From positions 1,612,001 to 1,676,000 of the forward strand of contig NZ_VEGI01000001.1 of NCBI RefSeq assembly GCF_007679325.1: a stretch of 64,000 bases of DNA. The letters are read 5' to 3'. This document shows, one piece after another, positions 17,204-26,828 of this stretch. The notes below the pieces were generated by a model, which was not told the origin of the DNA, ran no database searches, and saw nothing but the letters and a program-made list of their open reading frames with translations. The DNA comes from Arthrobacter sp. U41. GTDB lineage: Bacteria; Actinomycetota; Actinomycetes; Actinomycetales; Micrococcaceae. Made by a program: the position numbers and the translations under genes. Each line of letters opens with the position of its first letter. The stretch's first letter is position 1.

Positions 17204-18592
17204 TTACCCGTAGACGGTTGCCTCGTCGTCGGACTCCTTGGCGATCCGGCGGGCGAGGTAGAGGCCTTCCAGCGCCAGTTCGACGGCGGCGGCGCGCTGC
17301 CCGTCGTTTTCCGCGCCGAGCCGCTCACCGATGTCGTCGTAGAGGCGGGATCCGTTGAGGGACGGGAGGTTTTCCAGGAACTCCCGCGCCGTGACCAGCT
17401 CCCCGGTGGTCACCGTGGTGTGGCCGTCAAGCGCGGCCACGAGTTCACCCATGTCGATGCCGTGGAAGTGCGCCCGCACGGCTTCCGCGGTGGCCACGCG
17501 CAGGAGGTGGTCCAGGATGTCCTGTTCCCGGCCCTCCTCCCCGGATTCGAACTCGATCTTCCCGGCGAGGACTTCCACGGCGGCTTCCAGGTCGATGATC
17601 CGGGCGACGGCCTCGTCCTCCCCGCGCACGCTGGCCCGGCGCAGGGCGGCCGCGGCGACGGTTTCGGCGCCGGCGATGGCGAACCGCGCGGACACCCCGG
17701 AGGTCTGGTTGATCGCGGGCGACTGCCGCAGCGCCCGGGTGTAGCGGGCCAGGATCTCGAGGATGACGGGCGGGACGCCGGCCACCAGGTGCCCCTCCTG
17801 CCGGATGACGGCCACCTCGTCGTCGAGCTCGATCGGGTAGTGCGTGCGGATCTCGGCGCCGAAGCGGTCCCGCAGCGGCGTGATGATCCGGCCGCGGTTC
17901 GTGTAGTCCTCCGGGTTGGCGGACGCGACCACCAGGACGTCCAGCGGCAGCCGGAGCACGTAGCCGCGGATCTGGATGTCGCGTTCCTCCATCACGTTGA
18001 GCATGGAGACCTGGATCCGCTCGGCGAGGTCAGGCAGTTCGTTGATGGCGATGATGCCGCGGTTGGAGCGCGGCACCAGGCCGTAGTGGATGGTTTCCGG
18101 ATCGCCCAGGCGGCGGCCCTCAGCCACCCGCATCGGGTCGACGTCGCCGATCAGGTCGGCGACGGAGGTGTCCGGCGTCGCGAGCTTCTCGACGTACCGT
18201 TCCGAGCGGTGCCGCCACGCCACCCGCAGCCGGTCCCCCTCGGTGAGGGCACGGGCCCGGGAGTGCTCGGTGATGGGTTCGTACGGGTGTTCGTTCAGTT
18301 CCGAGTCCTCGATCACCGGCGACCACTCGTCCAGCAGCCCGACCAGGGTGCGCAGGAGCCGGGTCTTGCCCTGACCGCGTTCGCCGAGCAGGACGACGTC
18401 GTGCCCGGCGAGCAGGGCCCGCTCCAACTGGGGCAGGACGGTGCGGCTGAAGCCGTACATCCCGGGCCAGGGGTCACGGCCGGCAGCGAGCGCGGCGAGC
18501 AGGTTGTCGCGGATTTCGCGGCGCAGGTCCTTGTGAACGTGGCCGGAGGCACGCAGTTCACCAACAGTGAAGATATCGGGGCGATCACTCAC
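17204..18592 (-). CDS. MoxR/magnesium-chelatase-like AAA+ ATPase
   Basis: 462 residues from GTG 18592. Walker A is GERGQGKT at 70-77, the Walker-B-like strand is GIIAINELPDL, sensor 1 is VVASANPEDYTN, and the arginine finger region is PLRDRFGAEI. These fit chelatase-I/MoxR AAA+ proteins, which act as ATP-driven remodelling machines with a VWA partner, here the gene 26 nt downstream. The GTG has GGAGG only 1 nt away, so spacing is poor and the start may be used differently. The target complex is unknown. Confidence 0.85.
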   Translation of the reverse strand: MSDRPDIFTVGELRASGHVHKDLRREIRDNLLAALAAGRDPWPGMYGFSRTVLPQLERALLAGHDVVLLGERGQGKTRLLRTLVGLLDEWSPVIEDSELNEHPYEPITEHSRARALTEGDRLRVAWRHRSERYVEKLATPDTSVADLIGDVDPMRVAEGRRLGDPETIHYGLVPRSNRGIIAINELPDLAERIQVSMLNVMEERDIQIRGYVLRLPLDVLVVASANPEDYTNRGRIITPLRDRFGAEIRTHYPIELDDEVAVIRQEGHLVAGVPPVILEILARYTRALRQSPAINQTSGVSARFAIAGAETVAAAALRRASVRGEDEAVARIIDLEAAVEVLAGKIEFESGEEGREQDILDHLLRVATAEAVRAHFHGIDMGELVAALDGHTTVTTGELVTAREFLENLPSLNGSRLYDDIGERLGAENDGQRAAAVELALEGLYLARRIAKESDDEATVYG

Positions 18593-18685
18593 CCCTCCAC
18601 CGTAGACCTCTGCTGTGCGGCGAATCGAGGGATTTCCTGAGATTCCTGCGTATTGGGCGTTTGTGCGGACGTAGGCTGGATGCTG

Positions 18686-19351
18686 ATGACTGCAGCAATG
18701 CCCGGACTTTCAGCGGAGCCCCCACAGCAGGCCACGCTCCTGCTTCTGGTGCGCCACGGGGAGACGCCGACGACGGGCATGCTGCTGCCGGGCAGGGCGC
18801 CGGGACTTCATCTTTCCGACAGGGGCCGCGCCCAGGCGGAACGGGTTTCTGAACGGCTCACTGGCCTCCCAGTCGATGCCCTCTATTCCTCGCCGCTGGA
18901 GCGCGCCTGCGAGACGGCGGAGCCGACGGCGGCCCGCATCGGACTGGATGTGAAGCTGGACGACGGGTTGCTCGAGTGCGATTTCGGCGAGTGGACCGGC
19001 GCCGCGATCGCCGAGCTGGCAGCCCTGCCCGAATGGCAGACGGTGCAGCACAGCCCTTCCACCTTCCGGTTCCCGAACGGCGAGAGCTTCACCGAGATGC
19101 AGGCGCGGACCGTCGGAGCTATCGAGGCTCTATGTGCGGCCCATGCCGGGGGTGTGGTTGTGTGCTTCTCCCACGCGGATCCGATCAAGGCCGCCGTTGC
19201 GCACGCCCTGGGCATGCCGCTGGATCTGTTCCAGCGCATCGTCATCAGCCCGGGCTCGGTGTCCGCCATCTCGTTCGTGGAGGGCCAGGACCCCGCCGTG
19301 CACATGGTGAATTCGACTTCACAACCGCTCAGTGGGCTGAGGGCACAGTGA
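18686..19351 (+). CDS. Histidine phosphatase family protein (phosphoglycerate-mutase-like)
   Basis: 221 residues from ATG 18686 (ATG 18680 is also possible). The catalytic RHG motif is LLLVRHGETPT, the Glu is in LLECDFGEWTG, and the second histidine is in VVVCFSHADPIKAAV. The arrangement matches the MSMEG_4193-type putative phosphomutase/phosphatase of actinobacteria, typically clustered with a SCO1664-type gene. Here the SCO1664-type gene follows immediately but is broken. The substrate is unknown. Confidence 0.85.
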   Translation: MTAAMPGLSAEPPQQATLLLLVRHGETPTTGMLLPGRAPGLHLSDRGRAQAERVSERLTGLPVDALYSSPLERACETAEPTAARIGLDVKLDDGLLECDFGEWTGAAIAELAALPEWQTVQHSPSTFRFPNGESFTEMQARTVGAIEALCAAHAGGVVVCFSHADPIKAAVAHALGMPLDLFQRIVISPGSVSAISFVEGQDPAVHMVNSTSQPLSGLRAQ

Positions 19352-19352
19352 A

Positions 19353-20030
19353 TTGGGGCAGCCGGTGTCCGGCCGGGAGCTGACGCTGCTCACCGAGGGC
19401 AGCATCGAACTGCTCGGCCGCATCCCGCGCAGCAGCAACCAGACATTCCTCGTCCAGGTCTTTTGCGGCGAGGATGAGGGGTACGCGGTCTACAAGCCGG
19501 AAGCCGGCGAACGTCCGCTGCCCGACTTTGAGCCCGGGCTCTCTAAGCGCGAACGCGCCGCCTAGCTCCTGAGCGAATCGCTGGGCTGGAGTTTCGTCCG
19601 CCGACCGTGATCCGCGAGGACGCTCCCCTGGGCGTCGGGTCGCTGCAGTGGTTCATCGACTGCGACTTCTAAGAGCATTACTTCACCCTGTTCGAGGATG
19701 CCCCCGAGCCCCACCGCGAGCTGGGGCGGATCGCCCTGTTCGATTACGTCGCCAACAACACGGACCGCAAGAGCGGCCACGTGCTGCGCGGCGACGACGG
19801 GCGGATCTGGGGCATCGACCACGGGCTGCGCTTCTTGGCAGCCTTCAAGCTGCGCACCGTGATCTGGGACTTCGCCGGCGACCCCATCCCCACTGCCCTG
19901 CTCGACGAGGAGCTCCGCCCTGCAGCGGCGTGTCCAGCGCTTGCTGCACACCCGGGTGCTGCCGGTTGACCGCACCGGCATGCGCTATCCGTGGCTGCTG
20001 GTGTGGCGGCGACGGGACACCGATTCCATG
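19353..20030 (+). pseudogene. Decayed SCO1664-family gene
   Basis: Translation beginning VSGRELTLLTEGSIELLGRI matches the SCO1664 family (PI-kinase-like fold) usually found beside this histidine phosphatase. It is interrupted by TAG at 19563, a 1-nt deletion near 19600 (before TVIREDAPLG), TAA at 19670 within the segment ending IDCDF, and a further frameshift near 19915. The tail [19 protein letters not shown] is in another frame. Conserved later pieces ([23 protein letters not shown]) remain readable. Confidence 0.75.
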
Positions 20031-20125
20031 TGTCGCCCACGCCAATAGTGGACCGCATGTCGGGGCGAGGACCGGAAGCGCTGGGGTGCCGATGGTTATC
20101 TTCCGAGTAAGAGTGCAACTCTAGG

Positions 20126-20455
20126 CATCAACCCGCACATCTAAGCCCACATCGCCTCCCTGCCGGGGCAAAGCACGCGCCTTAAAGGGCTGAGCAACAC
20201 CACCGAACCTGCCGGACTGCTGCAGGTGAGCGCCGACGTCGACGGCGTCTCCGGCACGCCCCCGGTGCCCGACGATCTCGCCACGATCGAGGTTCCCGCC
20301 GGCGCGTGGACGGCGTTCCGCACCGAAGGTGAATACCCGGCCGCGCTGCACTTGGGCCGCAACCGCGTCCGATTGATTTTCTCGTCAAACGGCTCGAGCT
20401 TCCGCGCGAGATCAATGCCTGCAAATTACTGGGGCATGACCAAGTCGCCTTAAGG
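20126..20455 (+). pseudogene. Fragment of an AraC-type regulator effector domain (GyrI-like)
   Basis: The frame reads HIASLPGQSTRLKGLSN, EPAGLLQVSADVD, and PVPDDLATIEVPAGAWTAFR, a typical GyrI-like effector-binding domain of AraC-family regulators. The HTH part is absent, the first segment contains TAA, and after EYPAALH the expected continuation (AATASDW) is found in another frame ending in TGA. It follows the SCO1664 pseudogene, so this whole 1.1 kb is decaying. Confidence 0.6.
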
Positions 20456-20500
20456 CACGGTGTATGGATACCTCGGGATCCAGACTAGGCACAACACCTG

Positions 20501-22558
20501 TCAGCGATTCTCGGCTTCCGAAGCGTGACCGTCTTCGTTCTCGATGAGACCGTAGGGCGGGTCATCGGGGCTCTGCGAGTAGCGGACGACGATGTGCTGA
20601 TCAGCCACAGACGGTGGTTGGTTATCGACGAAAATAATCTGCGCGCCGGGGTGCTTGGCGAGCCAGCTCACGACGTGGCGGTAGATGTTCTCCACAATGT
20701 TGCGGCTGCGAGCGGTGATGAGCAGGCCGATTTCGGCACCACCATCGTCCGCGCCGGGATCCGGCGTAGTCGGGGCAGTGACAGCTCCGGGGACGAGGTT
20801 CTTCTGGGGGCTGTCGACGATGACGAATCCGGGATGGCCTGCACCCTGCTCGAACGCCAACTCGAAGAGCGCGAGTTCCCAGGCGATTGCGATGAGCGTC
20901 ATGGCCCCAGAAGAACCGACCTTGTCATAGCGGCGCCCGCGAACGAACGGCACGAGGTTCCTGTCAACGTGCACGAGATTGACTTTCGGATAGCCGAAGT
21001 CTTCAAGGATGTTGAACAGGCGTTCGCCGATGCGGGCGAGGGTCGTGTCTCGAGGCGTCGCATTCTTCAGGTATCGCGCCTTGCGCGCTCTCGCTTCCTT
21101 GAGGGCGGCTGACGTCTGCAGGAGTTCCACTTCCTTTTGCTGCAGCTGCAGCAGCATCTGCCGTGCTCGGAGCATCGTCGTGAGCTCAACGCGATTGTCA
21201 CCGAGTGACTGTTGGATTTCGTCGCGTTGCATCAAGAAGGGCGAGATAATTTCGCCGGAGATCCGGTCGAGCGCTGATTGCGCCTCTCGTACCGCTGCGT
21301 TCGCGGCGCCCAGGTTCCTCCGAAGCTTGTCGCCCTCTGCGCGCACTTCCTGGGCGAACTCGAGGAGCTGGTTCAGGCGGCGCACAAGACTGCGTCGTTC
21401 CGTGCTGAGGTCGGGAACGCTCTGGCCATTGGTGACGTCTGCGGTCAGGTGGGAGTGGCAGAGTGAGCACTGGTTCCCGACGACCGTGGGCGGTGATTGG
21501 AGCTTGCTCTGGCATGCCGGGCATGTCACCACGGTGAGCGAGTCGAAGAGGTTCAGCGATTCAGCGACGAGATCTAGTCGTCGGATCTCGTCGGCATACT
21601 GAGCGCGGAGGGGTTCAAGCCGCCGTGCAAGGGTGTCCCGGTCTCGCAACTCAGTCTGGATGCGCTGTGCTTGCTTCTCGCTCCGGGCGTAGTTCGCACG
21701 TAGCTCGGCGGTGAAGTCTCCGCGGGCGGAGATGTTGCCGTCGATGGCCCGCTTCTGTGCGTTGAGCTCAGCTACCCGGATTTTGAGCCGGTCCGACTCG
21801 CGGTCGATCTCCTCGATGGTGGTGAACCCCGCATCTGTCATGAACGTCCGAAGCGTCTGGACAGCTCGCGCGAGCTCCCGTTGCTCCGCGCCGAGTTCTT
21901 CCACGGCGCGGGACAGCGTCGACTGCTCGTTGTCCGAGACGCCGAACAGGATATTCACGACCTGGTTGAGCTTGATGGAACGGTGCGGTTGTCTTTCGTA
22001 CGCGAGGTCGCCGTTGTCGAGCCTTCGATTGGTGAGAAACCAGAGCGGCTGGAGGTCTCTGAAACTCAGTGCGCTGGTTTTCGAGTCTGCCTGAGACGGC
22101 GACTGGTCCAGGCGGAGTCCGCTGAGACCACACAGCTGCAGGAGATAGTGGGACAGAGAGTCGGCGTCGGAGGGGTCGGAAGTAAAGGACCGAACTGGTG
22201 TGCCAGACATCGTGTCGAGGTCACCGGTGTAAAGGTAGGCACTCGTTGTCTTCGTGCCAAGCGCTCTCTCGACGACGTACTGTGCGGGGTTAGCGTCGCC
22301 CGGTCCCGTGACGTCGATGGCAAGCTGAGCAGATCGTACGTTCGCCATCACCTCATCATGTTCAGGATGCTCTTTCGCGCCGAGGCACCAGTCGACGAAC
22401 TCCAGCACGGTGGTCTTACCAGTGCTGATCTCGCCGGCAATAATCGACAACGGCCGGACCAGCTCCTCGTCGTGTGGGTCCGTGAAGTCGACGCGGTACG
22501 AGTGCTTTGGGCCGACCAAGCGGAGCGCTCGTATGTTGAAGGCGGGAAGATTCGTCAT
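20501..22558 (-). CDS. ABC-3C system SMC-like ATPase (DUF3732 type)
   Basis: 685 residues. The N-terminal ATPase half carries Walker A AGEISTGKTT at 41-50. A long coiled coil (about 215-335 and 385-500) is split by a zinc hook of two pairs, CPAC 346-349 and CSLC 364-367. The C-terminal half has a VGSSGAM signature-like loop (about 547) and a Walker B ending VIVDSPQ (Asp about 582). The DSP-Q ending and short coil match the ATPase of ABC-three-component systems. It is the last gene of the operon, 15 nt after the middle component. The ATPase is thought to sense DNA or nucleoprotein and license the effector. Base composition is lower in GC than neighbouring genes. Confidence 0.85.
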   Translation of the reverse strand: MTNLPAFNIRALRLVGPKHSYRVDFTDPHDEELVRPLSIIAGEISTGKTTVLEFVDWCLGAKEHPEHDEVMANVRSAQLAIDVTGPGDANPAQYVVERALGTKTTSAYLYTGDLDTMSGTPVRSFTSDPSDADSLSHYLLQLCGLSGLRLDQSPSQADSKTSALSFRDLQPLWFLTNRRLDNGDLAYERQPHRSIKLNQVVNILFGVSDNEQSTLSRAVEELGAEQRELARAVQTLRTFMTDAGFTTIEEIDRESDRLKIRVAELNAQKRAIDGNISARGDFTAELRANYARSEKQAQRIQTELRDRDTLARRLEPLRAQYADEIRRLDLVAESLNLFDSLTVVTCPACQSKLQSPPTVVGNQCSLCHSHLTADVTNGQSVPDLSTERRSLVRRLNQLLEFAQEVRAEGDKLRRNLGAANAAVREAQSALDRISGEIISPFLMQRDEIQQSLGDNRVELTTMLRARQMLLQLQQKEVELLQTSAALKEARARKARYLKNATPRDTTLARIGERLFNILEDFGYPKVNLVHVDRNLVPFVRGRRYDKVGSSGAMTLIAIAWELALFELAFEQGAGHPGFVIVDSPQKNLVPGAVTAPTTPDPGADDGGAEIGLLITARSRNIVENIYRHVVSWLAKHPGAQIIFVDNQPPSVADQHIVVRYSQSPDDPPYGLIENEDGHASEAENR

Positions 22559-22573
22559 GGGCGTCGTCGTTTC

Positions 22574-23179
22574 CTAGAAGAGCATGTTGCGCGATGCGAG
22601 CCCGGAGGCTTCAGCCTCGAACTCGTCGATTGTCGGACTGTCGATGAGGTCAAAGAGCACCGGGTCCACCCGAAGCCATGTTTCGAGGTGCTCTCGCATC
22701 TTCGGGGAAGACAGCTTCATCACGAGAGGAGCGACGGTCGCGACACTGAGCCGGTATGCGTCGGCGTACACGGAGCTTAGACTGTCCGCTGATTGCTGCC
22801 CCAGTTCGGTAACGGTGAAGACTCTCTGCCCCTCGTGTACGGTGAGTCGCACAAGCCCGAAAGCGACCAGTTGGGCGATGTCCGAAGTCACTCGTTCCCG
22901 CCGAGAAACGAAGCGCTGGCTCGGCGAGGCGTAGGTGATGGAGTGGCGGCCGAATCCTTGCAGCCGTAGCTCATTAGAGGCGGGAGAATCCGTGTCCAAC
23001 ACGAGGTATGGGTTCGCCGATAGGAACTCAATCACCGAAAGCCGCTCGAGATCCAGCTTGCTCTCCTGGGCTTGTGCGCCCACCAGGACGAGAATGATCT
23101 GGGCCATCCGAAAAGCGGGTACGGACTCCGCGCGCAGCGTCGAAGCTGCGTTGTCGTTAGGGTCAACCTCGGCGCTCAC
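22574..23179 (-). CDS. ABC-3C system middle component
   Basis: 201 residues from GTG 23179, overlapping the effector stop (GTGA). Size, position between a nuclease-type effector and the SMC-like ATPase, and a helical, winged-helix-like pattern (LDLERLSVIEFLSANPYLVL, VTSDIAQLVAFGLVRLTV) fit the middle component of ABC-3C systems, predicted to link ATPase and effector. I cannot place it in a numbered middle-component subfamily by eye. The close coupling to both neighbours is the best evidence. Confidence 0.75.
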   Translation of the reverse strand: MSAEVDPNDNAASTLRAESVPAFRMAQIILVLVGAQAQESKLDLERLSVIEFLSANPYLVLDTDSPASNELRLQGFGRHSITYASPSQRFVSRRERVTSDIAQLVAFGLVRLTVHEGQRVFTVTELGQQSADSLSSVYADAYRLSVATVAPLVMKLSSPKMREHLETWLRVDPVLFDLIDSPTIDEFEAEASGLASRNMLF

Positions 23180-24216
23180 GGTTCCTCCTCCATTCCTTCC
23201 TCCTTGTTTGGGCTGGAAGCGCTGTTCGGGACCCGTGCAAGGTGGACTTTGGCGACATCACGCCAGTCCCGAACCCATCCAGCGCGGCCATTGTCCACGG
23301 CTTGATGGAGCAGGCCAACGCCGTGGAGGACGTGCGCTCGGAGGCTCGCGGCCTCCTGCGCGTGATTTGTCTCGATCCCTCCGAGTACCTCGCCATACAG
23401 TTTCGGGAAGCGCCGGCCCCTCGACATCTGACATGCCGTGTTGAAGGCTGTCGACCAGGTCGATGAAACCCGTACACGCCATGTCGAGAGCGCCGAGACT
23501 TCGAGCTGGATACCCTTGTCGGTGACCTCGCGCTCCAAGATCTCGGCGTTGAAAAACGCCTCTCGGGCAGCGAAAGTCTCTGGCAATCCGGCTTCGTCCA
23601 TCTGACGCACGAAGAGAGCGCCGTCGTACTTGGTGTTGTCGACAAGTTCCTCAAGCCCCCGTGGCTCTTCGGGGTCAGCGGTTGTCGGCGGCAGCGGAAA
23701 CAGAGGCGAGAAGTAGTGGTTCCGAACGTCTGCCGCGGCCGATGCCTGGAGTCGTCGCCGCAGCCGCCCCGCGGTCTGGAGGCTCACCGTGAGGGTGTCA
23801 GCCTTAGACGTTCGCTTTTTCCACCCTTCCCACCAGGTGAGCATCGGACCATCCAGTTCGCAGGGGATGCAGAGCGTCCAGGACGCGATCTTGTAGCCGT
23901 TCTCCTGGGCAGCCTTCTGCGCCGAATTGTAAGAGTCTCGAACATCGCCCTGCTGTGTCTTAGCGAACCCATCGATAAAGTACTTCGACTGCCAGATATG
24001 GACTTCACCTTCTTTTCCGAGATCGCCGACGTAGGCGTCGATGCCCCAATCGCCCGGGTTCGCTTGGACCTCCTGGACATCGGGATGAACGATCCCGACA
24101 ATGTCTGCAATAAGTCGTTCGAACGCGTCGCGAGCACCCGCGGGGCCAGCGAATCGCGTTTCAAGGAACCGGAAGTCGATGTCGCCGGAGCCCACCACAG
24201 CAATTTGATCTGACAA
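23176..24216 (-). CDS. ABC-3C effector with N-terminal restriction-endonuclease-like domain
   Basis: 346 residues. Residues about 28-100 read as a PD-(D/E)XK fold of the Mrr-like type: Glu33 in the first helix (DAFERLIADI), Asp60 in DWGIDAYVG, and Gln76-x-Lys78 in HIWQSKYF, with Gln in place of Glu. A middle segment (SWTLCIPCELDGPMLTWW) and a helical C-terminal domain (residues about 215-330) match ABC-3C C-terminal domains. It is first in the operon, as expected for the killing module: nuclease activity would be released when the ATPase senses invasion (inference from the family). Confidence 0.8.
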   Translation of the reverse strand: MSDQIAVVGSGDIDFRFLETRFAGPAGARDAFERLIADIVGIVHPDVQEVQANPGDWGIDAYVGDLGKEGEVHIWQSKYFIDGFAKTQQGDVRDSYNSAQKAAQENGYKIASWTLCIPCELDGPMLTWWEGWKKRTSKADTLTVSLQTAGRLRRRLQASAAADVRNHYFSPLFPLPPTTADPEEPRGLEELVDNTKYDGALFVRQMDEAGLPETFAAREAFFNAEILEREVTDKGIQLEVSALSTWRVRVSSTWSTAFNTACQMSRGRRFPKLYGEVLGGIETNHAQEAASLRAHVLHGVGLLHQAVDNGRAGWVRDWRDVAKVHLARVPNSASSPNKEEGMEEEP

Positions 24217-24952
24217 TCAGCCCCCCAAGCCCCGTTCGAAAGCATCAGCATATCTATAACCCATGCGACCGCATATTCCGCGGTGGTGCTTACGCCGGCC
24301 CTCTCATCGCCCCGAACTCACAGACCAGGCTGCATGTCGGGTCGAAGATCAGGGCTGTGTCGTAGAAGCGCGGCGGACATTGAAATCAGGTTTCCGCCCG
24401 TCTCCATTTCGTTGTTCCTCAGAGTCGTGCACCACAAGGCACAAGTGGCGCCAAGTACATTCCCGCGCTGCCTGTGCGTCAAGCACCCAAACAGCATGGA
24501 CTGACGACTCAATCGCGGCCCTCGACAACGTCTGAGCCGGTATAAATGAGTGCCGTATTTCCAGCTACGGGTGAAATTTCGGCGGTGCAACCTGATCTCC
24601 CAGAATTCCAGGTGCTCGAGTGCGGCGGAGAGAGAAAACTTCGACACCAGTCCGAGCCTTGCTCGTACGAGCAAGCGGTATCAACTTGAGCGAGCGGAGA
24701 GCCAGGAAGCGGCTCACGGGTCTGCCTCATGCGTCGGAGCATCCATAATAGCGGCCGATCATCACTTGTCGATCACGGTTCCGTCGAACCTGGATCCCAA
24801 GGGCTTGCTGGATGCATGTAATCGAGATTATGTAAGGCCGATACATTCCGCCTCTTCGGCGCTAAACGAGCAGGGCAACGTCCAGTCAATTCGATCGCTG
24901 CGATGGAGCAATCACCTAAGCAAATTCAACCGCAGAGTTGGTATATCCTCAG
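24217..24952. other. 736-bp gap without a recognisable gene
   Basis: Between the ABC-3C operon start and the orphan membrane protein. Open frames here have no convincing start site or protein family and the base composition is comparatively AT-rich. TATAGAT near 24248-24256, read on the minus strand, could be the ABC-3C -10 element. I see no repeat, tRNA or attachment site. Confidence 0.4.
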
Positions 24953-25699
24953 ATGGTGTCTCAAACCACCGCAACCCCCGAGCAGTCAACCACGAAGTCT
25001 TCGAATTGGCAGCCGATTTCTCTTCTAGTCGCCGGTGTCTTTTTGGGCGGCGCGAGTGGCGTGCTAGCTCTGATCCCTGGAATGGGATCTCTCCCGGTTA
25101 TATTGGGGGCAGGCGCCGCCATCGCGGCGATCGTCCTCACTTTCACGATCGCCTATCAGCAGAACGCGGACACCGACAATCTGCGTCGAATCCTCGTTAA
25201 GATTGAAGAGCAGACGGCGACACAGGACTACGGCTCATCTACGCCGTCGCTCCCAGAGGATTCCGACGCGGACACAAGTCAGGAAGAATCCCTGGAGCTT
25301 CCGTCGTACGCCGAAGAGGCGGTCAGGGCGCTCCGGGAGCGCGGAGCAAAGCTGACCCTCGACGATCTTCGCTGGCGCCGCAAGATCACTCCTCAACCGA
25401 TGACAGGGAACCACGGATGGTTCGTCGAATCGAATTCAGCGCGGGACGGTGAACGCTGGTTCGTGCGTAAAGCGCGCGGCCTAACGGTGCGCAAAGCCAT
25501 GCCTCGAGACTTCTTGGAGGCTTGGGAGGAGCAAACTGGCCTCGCGCCGAGCGAAATAAAGCTCGATTTTCAGCTCACTGACCATGGTCTCGCAGCTTGG
25601 TATGTCCGGACCTACTCAGATGTTCTCTGGAAGGTGTCGCGGAGCAATCGGAACGCTTCCGCTGGCATCAATGTAAGCCGTGAGAATACGGACAACTAG
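24953..25699 (+). CDS. Orphan two-TM membrane protein
   Basis: 248 residues from ATG 24953. TATATC at 24942-24947 ends 5 nt before the ATG and there is no ribosome-binding site, so the mRNA may be leaderless. Two adjacent hydrophobic segments at about 25-68 form a hairpin anchor (ISLLVAGVFLGGASGVLAL, then VILGAGAAIAAIVLTFTIAY). A charged stalk follows, then a soluble domain of about 120 residues with no family I recognise (GNHGWFVESNSARDGERWFV). It lies alone between two conflict-type operons. Confidence 0.6.
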   Translation: MVSQTTATPEQSTTKSSNWQPISLLVAGVFLGGASGVLALIPGMGSLPVILGAGAAIAAIVLTFTIAYQQNADTDNLRRILVKIEEQTATQDYGSSTPSLPEDSDADTSQEESLELPSYAEEAVRALRERGAKLTLDDLRWRRKITPQPMTGNHGWFVESNSARDGERWFVRKARGLTVRKAMPRDFLEAWEEQTGLAPSEIKLDFQLTDHGLAAWYVRTYSDVLWKVSRSNRNASAGINVSRENTDN

Positions 25700-26055
25700 T
25701 TCATCCCCCTGCCCACTCATCCAGTGGCGACAGGTAGTCCTCCTCGGCGATTCTTTTCAACGGAGCGCTTTTCGAAGGTGGCTTGTTTGAGGGCCCTTGT
25801 TTTGCTCCCGTCCCAGCAATTATGCGACGTCGACATTTGCCCAGCAGACAACGGTCATCAAGTCGGCGTTAGTTCCCCGTCCGATCGAACTTCGAAGCGG
25901 GACAGTATCGTTGTTGTGACGTCCTCTTCATCGGCTTCGCGTCCCGCCTCCTCCGGCGCGGCCGTGACGTGACCAACCAGATCCTTGAATTAGTGGCCGC
26001 GATGAGCCGGCGCCCAGCCTTCAGGCCCAATCATCGTGCTTGGCCTTAGGGGTGG
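25700..26055. other. 356-bp gap without a recognisable gene
   Basis: Lies between the orphan membrane protein stop and the first exporter remnant. Short open frames are Ser/Pro-rich with no start signal. No structure stands out. Confidence 0.35.
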
Positions 26056-26640
26056 ACAGCGCCTACGAATGAGGCCTCGGCAACCGATGCCGCGAACTGT
26101 GCGGCGTACAGCGCCGCATACGCCCCGCATGCGTTCCCTGCTCCACGATCGGGGCGGCCTCCATCACAAGGATGAGGTCGGCGTCGCGGATGGTGGAGAG
26201 CCGGTGGGCAAATGACGAACGAAGTCCGGTCCGACCTTAGCGCGCTCATCGCCTTCGCCACCAGCACCTCGGTGCGAGTGTCCACCGAACTGGTGGCCTC
26301 GTCCAGGATCAGCACCGACGGCCGGGGCGAGGAACGCCCGTGCGATGGTCAGCAGCTGATTCTCCCCCGCTGAGACGTGGGAGCCCTCATTGTCGAGCGT
26401 GTGTCGTAGCCCTGCGGCAGCGACTTCACGAACCGGTCCACGTACGTCGCCCGCGCCGCCTCCAGGATGTCCGCCTCCGAAGCGCCGGGCCGGCCGTAGG
26501 CGACGGTGTCCCGGATCGTCCAGCCGAAAAGCCAGGTATCCTGCAGCACTATTCCCATCCGCGCGCACAGCCCGGTGCGGGACATCGCGGCGACGTCCAC
26601 GCCGTCCAGCGTGATCCGCCCGGCGTCCAGCCCTTGAAGG
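26056..26640 (-). pseudogene. Exporter 3'-end remnant 1 (ABC ATPase domain, broken)
   Basis: The minus strand matches the C-terminal ATPase domain of the exporter gene at 40503-42527: [68 protein letters not shown] and the tail [12 protein letters not shown]. The pieces lie in different frames: a frameshift follows GYDT, another follows SFVI, and the sequence around the signature loop is degraded. No transmembrane part is present. It borders the HTH/glycine-zipper operon on its downstream side. Confidence 0.8.
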
Positions 26641-26828
26641 GCACGGCCTTCCAACCCAGAGGTTGCTGCTGGCGACTCGGAACTGAATTGAACGATGGCG
26701 GTCGCTCCCGCCGTTGCCGGGTTTTGTCACATCGGGTTGCCGCTCTGCGGGCCCCGCTTTCGACGTCATCGGTACGGACAGAGCCAGTTCGGACAACCCG
26801 ACCTGGCGACGCTGACCGCGCCTGGCAC

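Noticed and set aside
24550-24952. Open frame before the orphan membrane protein
   Set aside because: No ribosome-binding site, basic and serine-rich translation, and it continues out of frame through the real gene.
26690-26745. Possible hairpin between the HTH/zipper gene and exporter remnant 1
   Set aside because: The GGCGG/CCGCC stem is only about 5 bp with mismatches around it, too weak to call a terminator.
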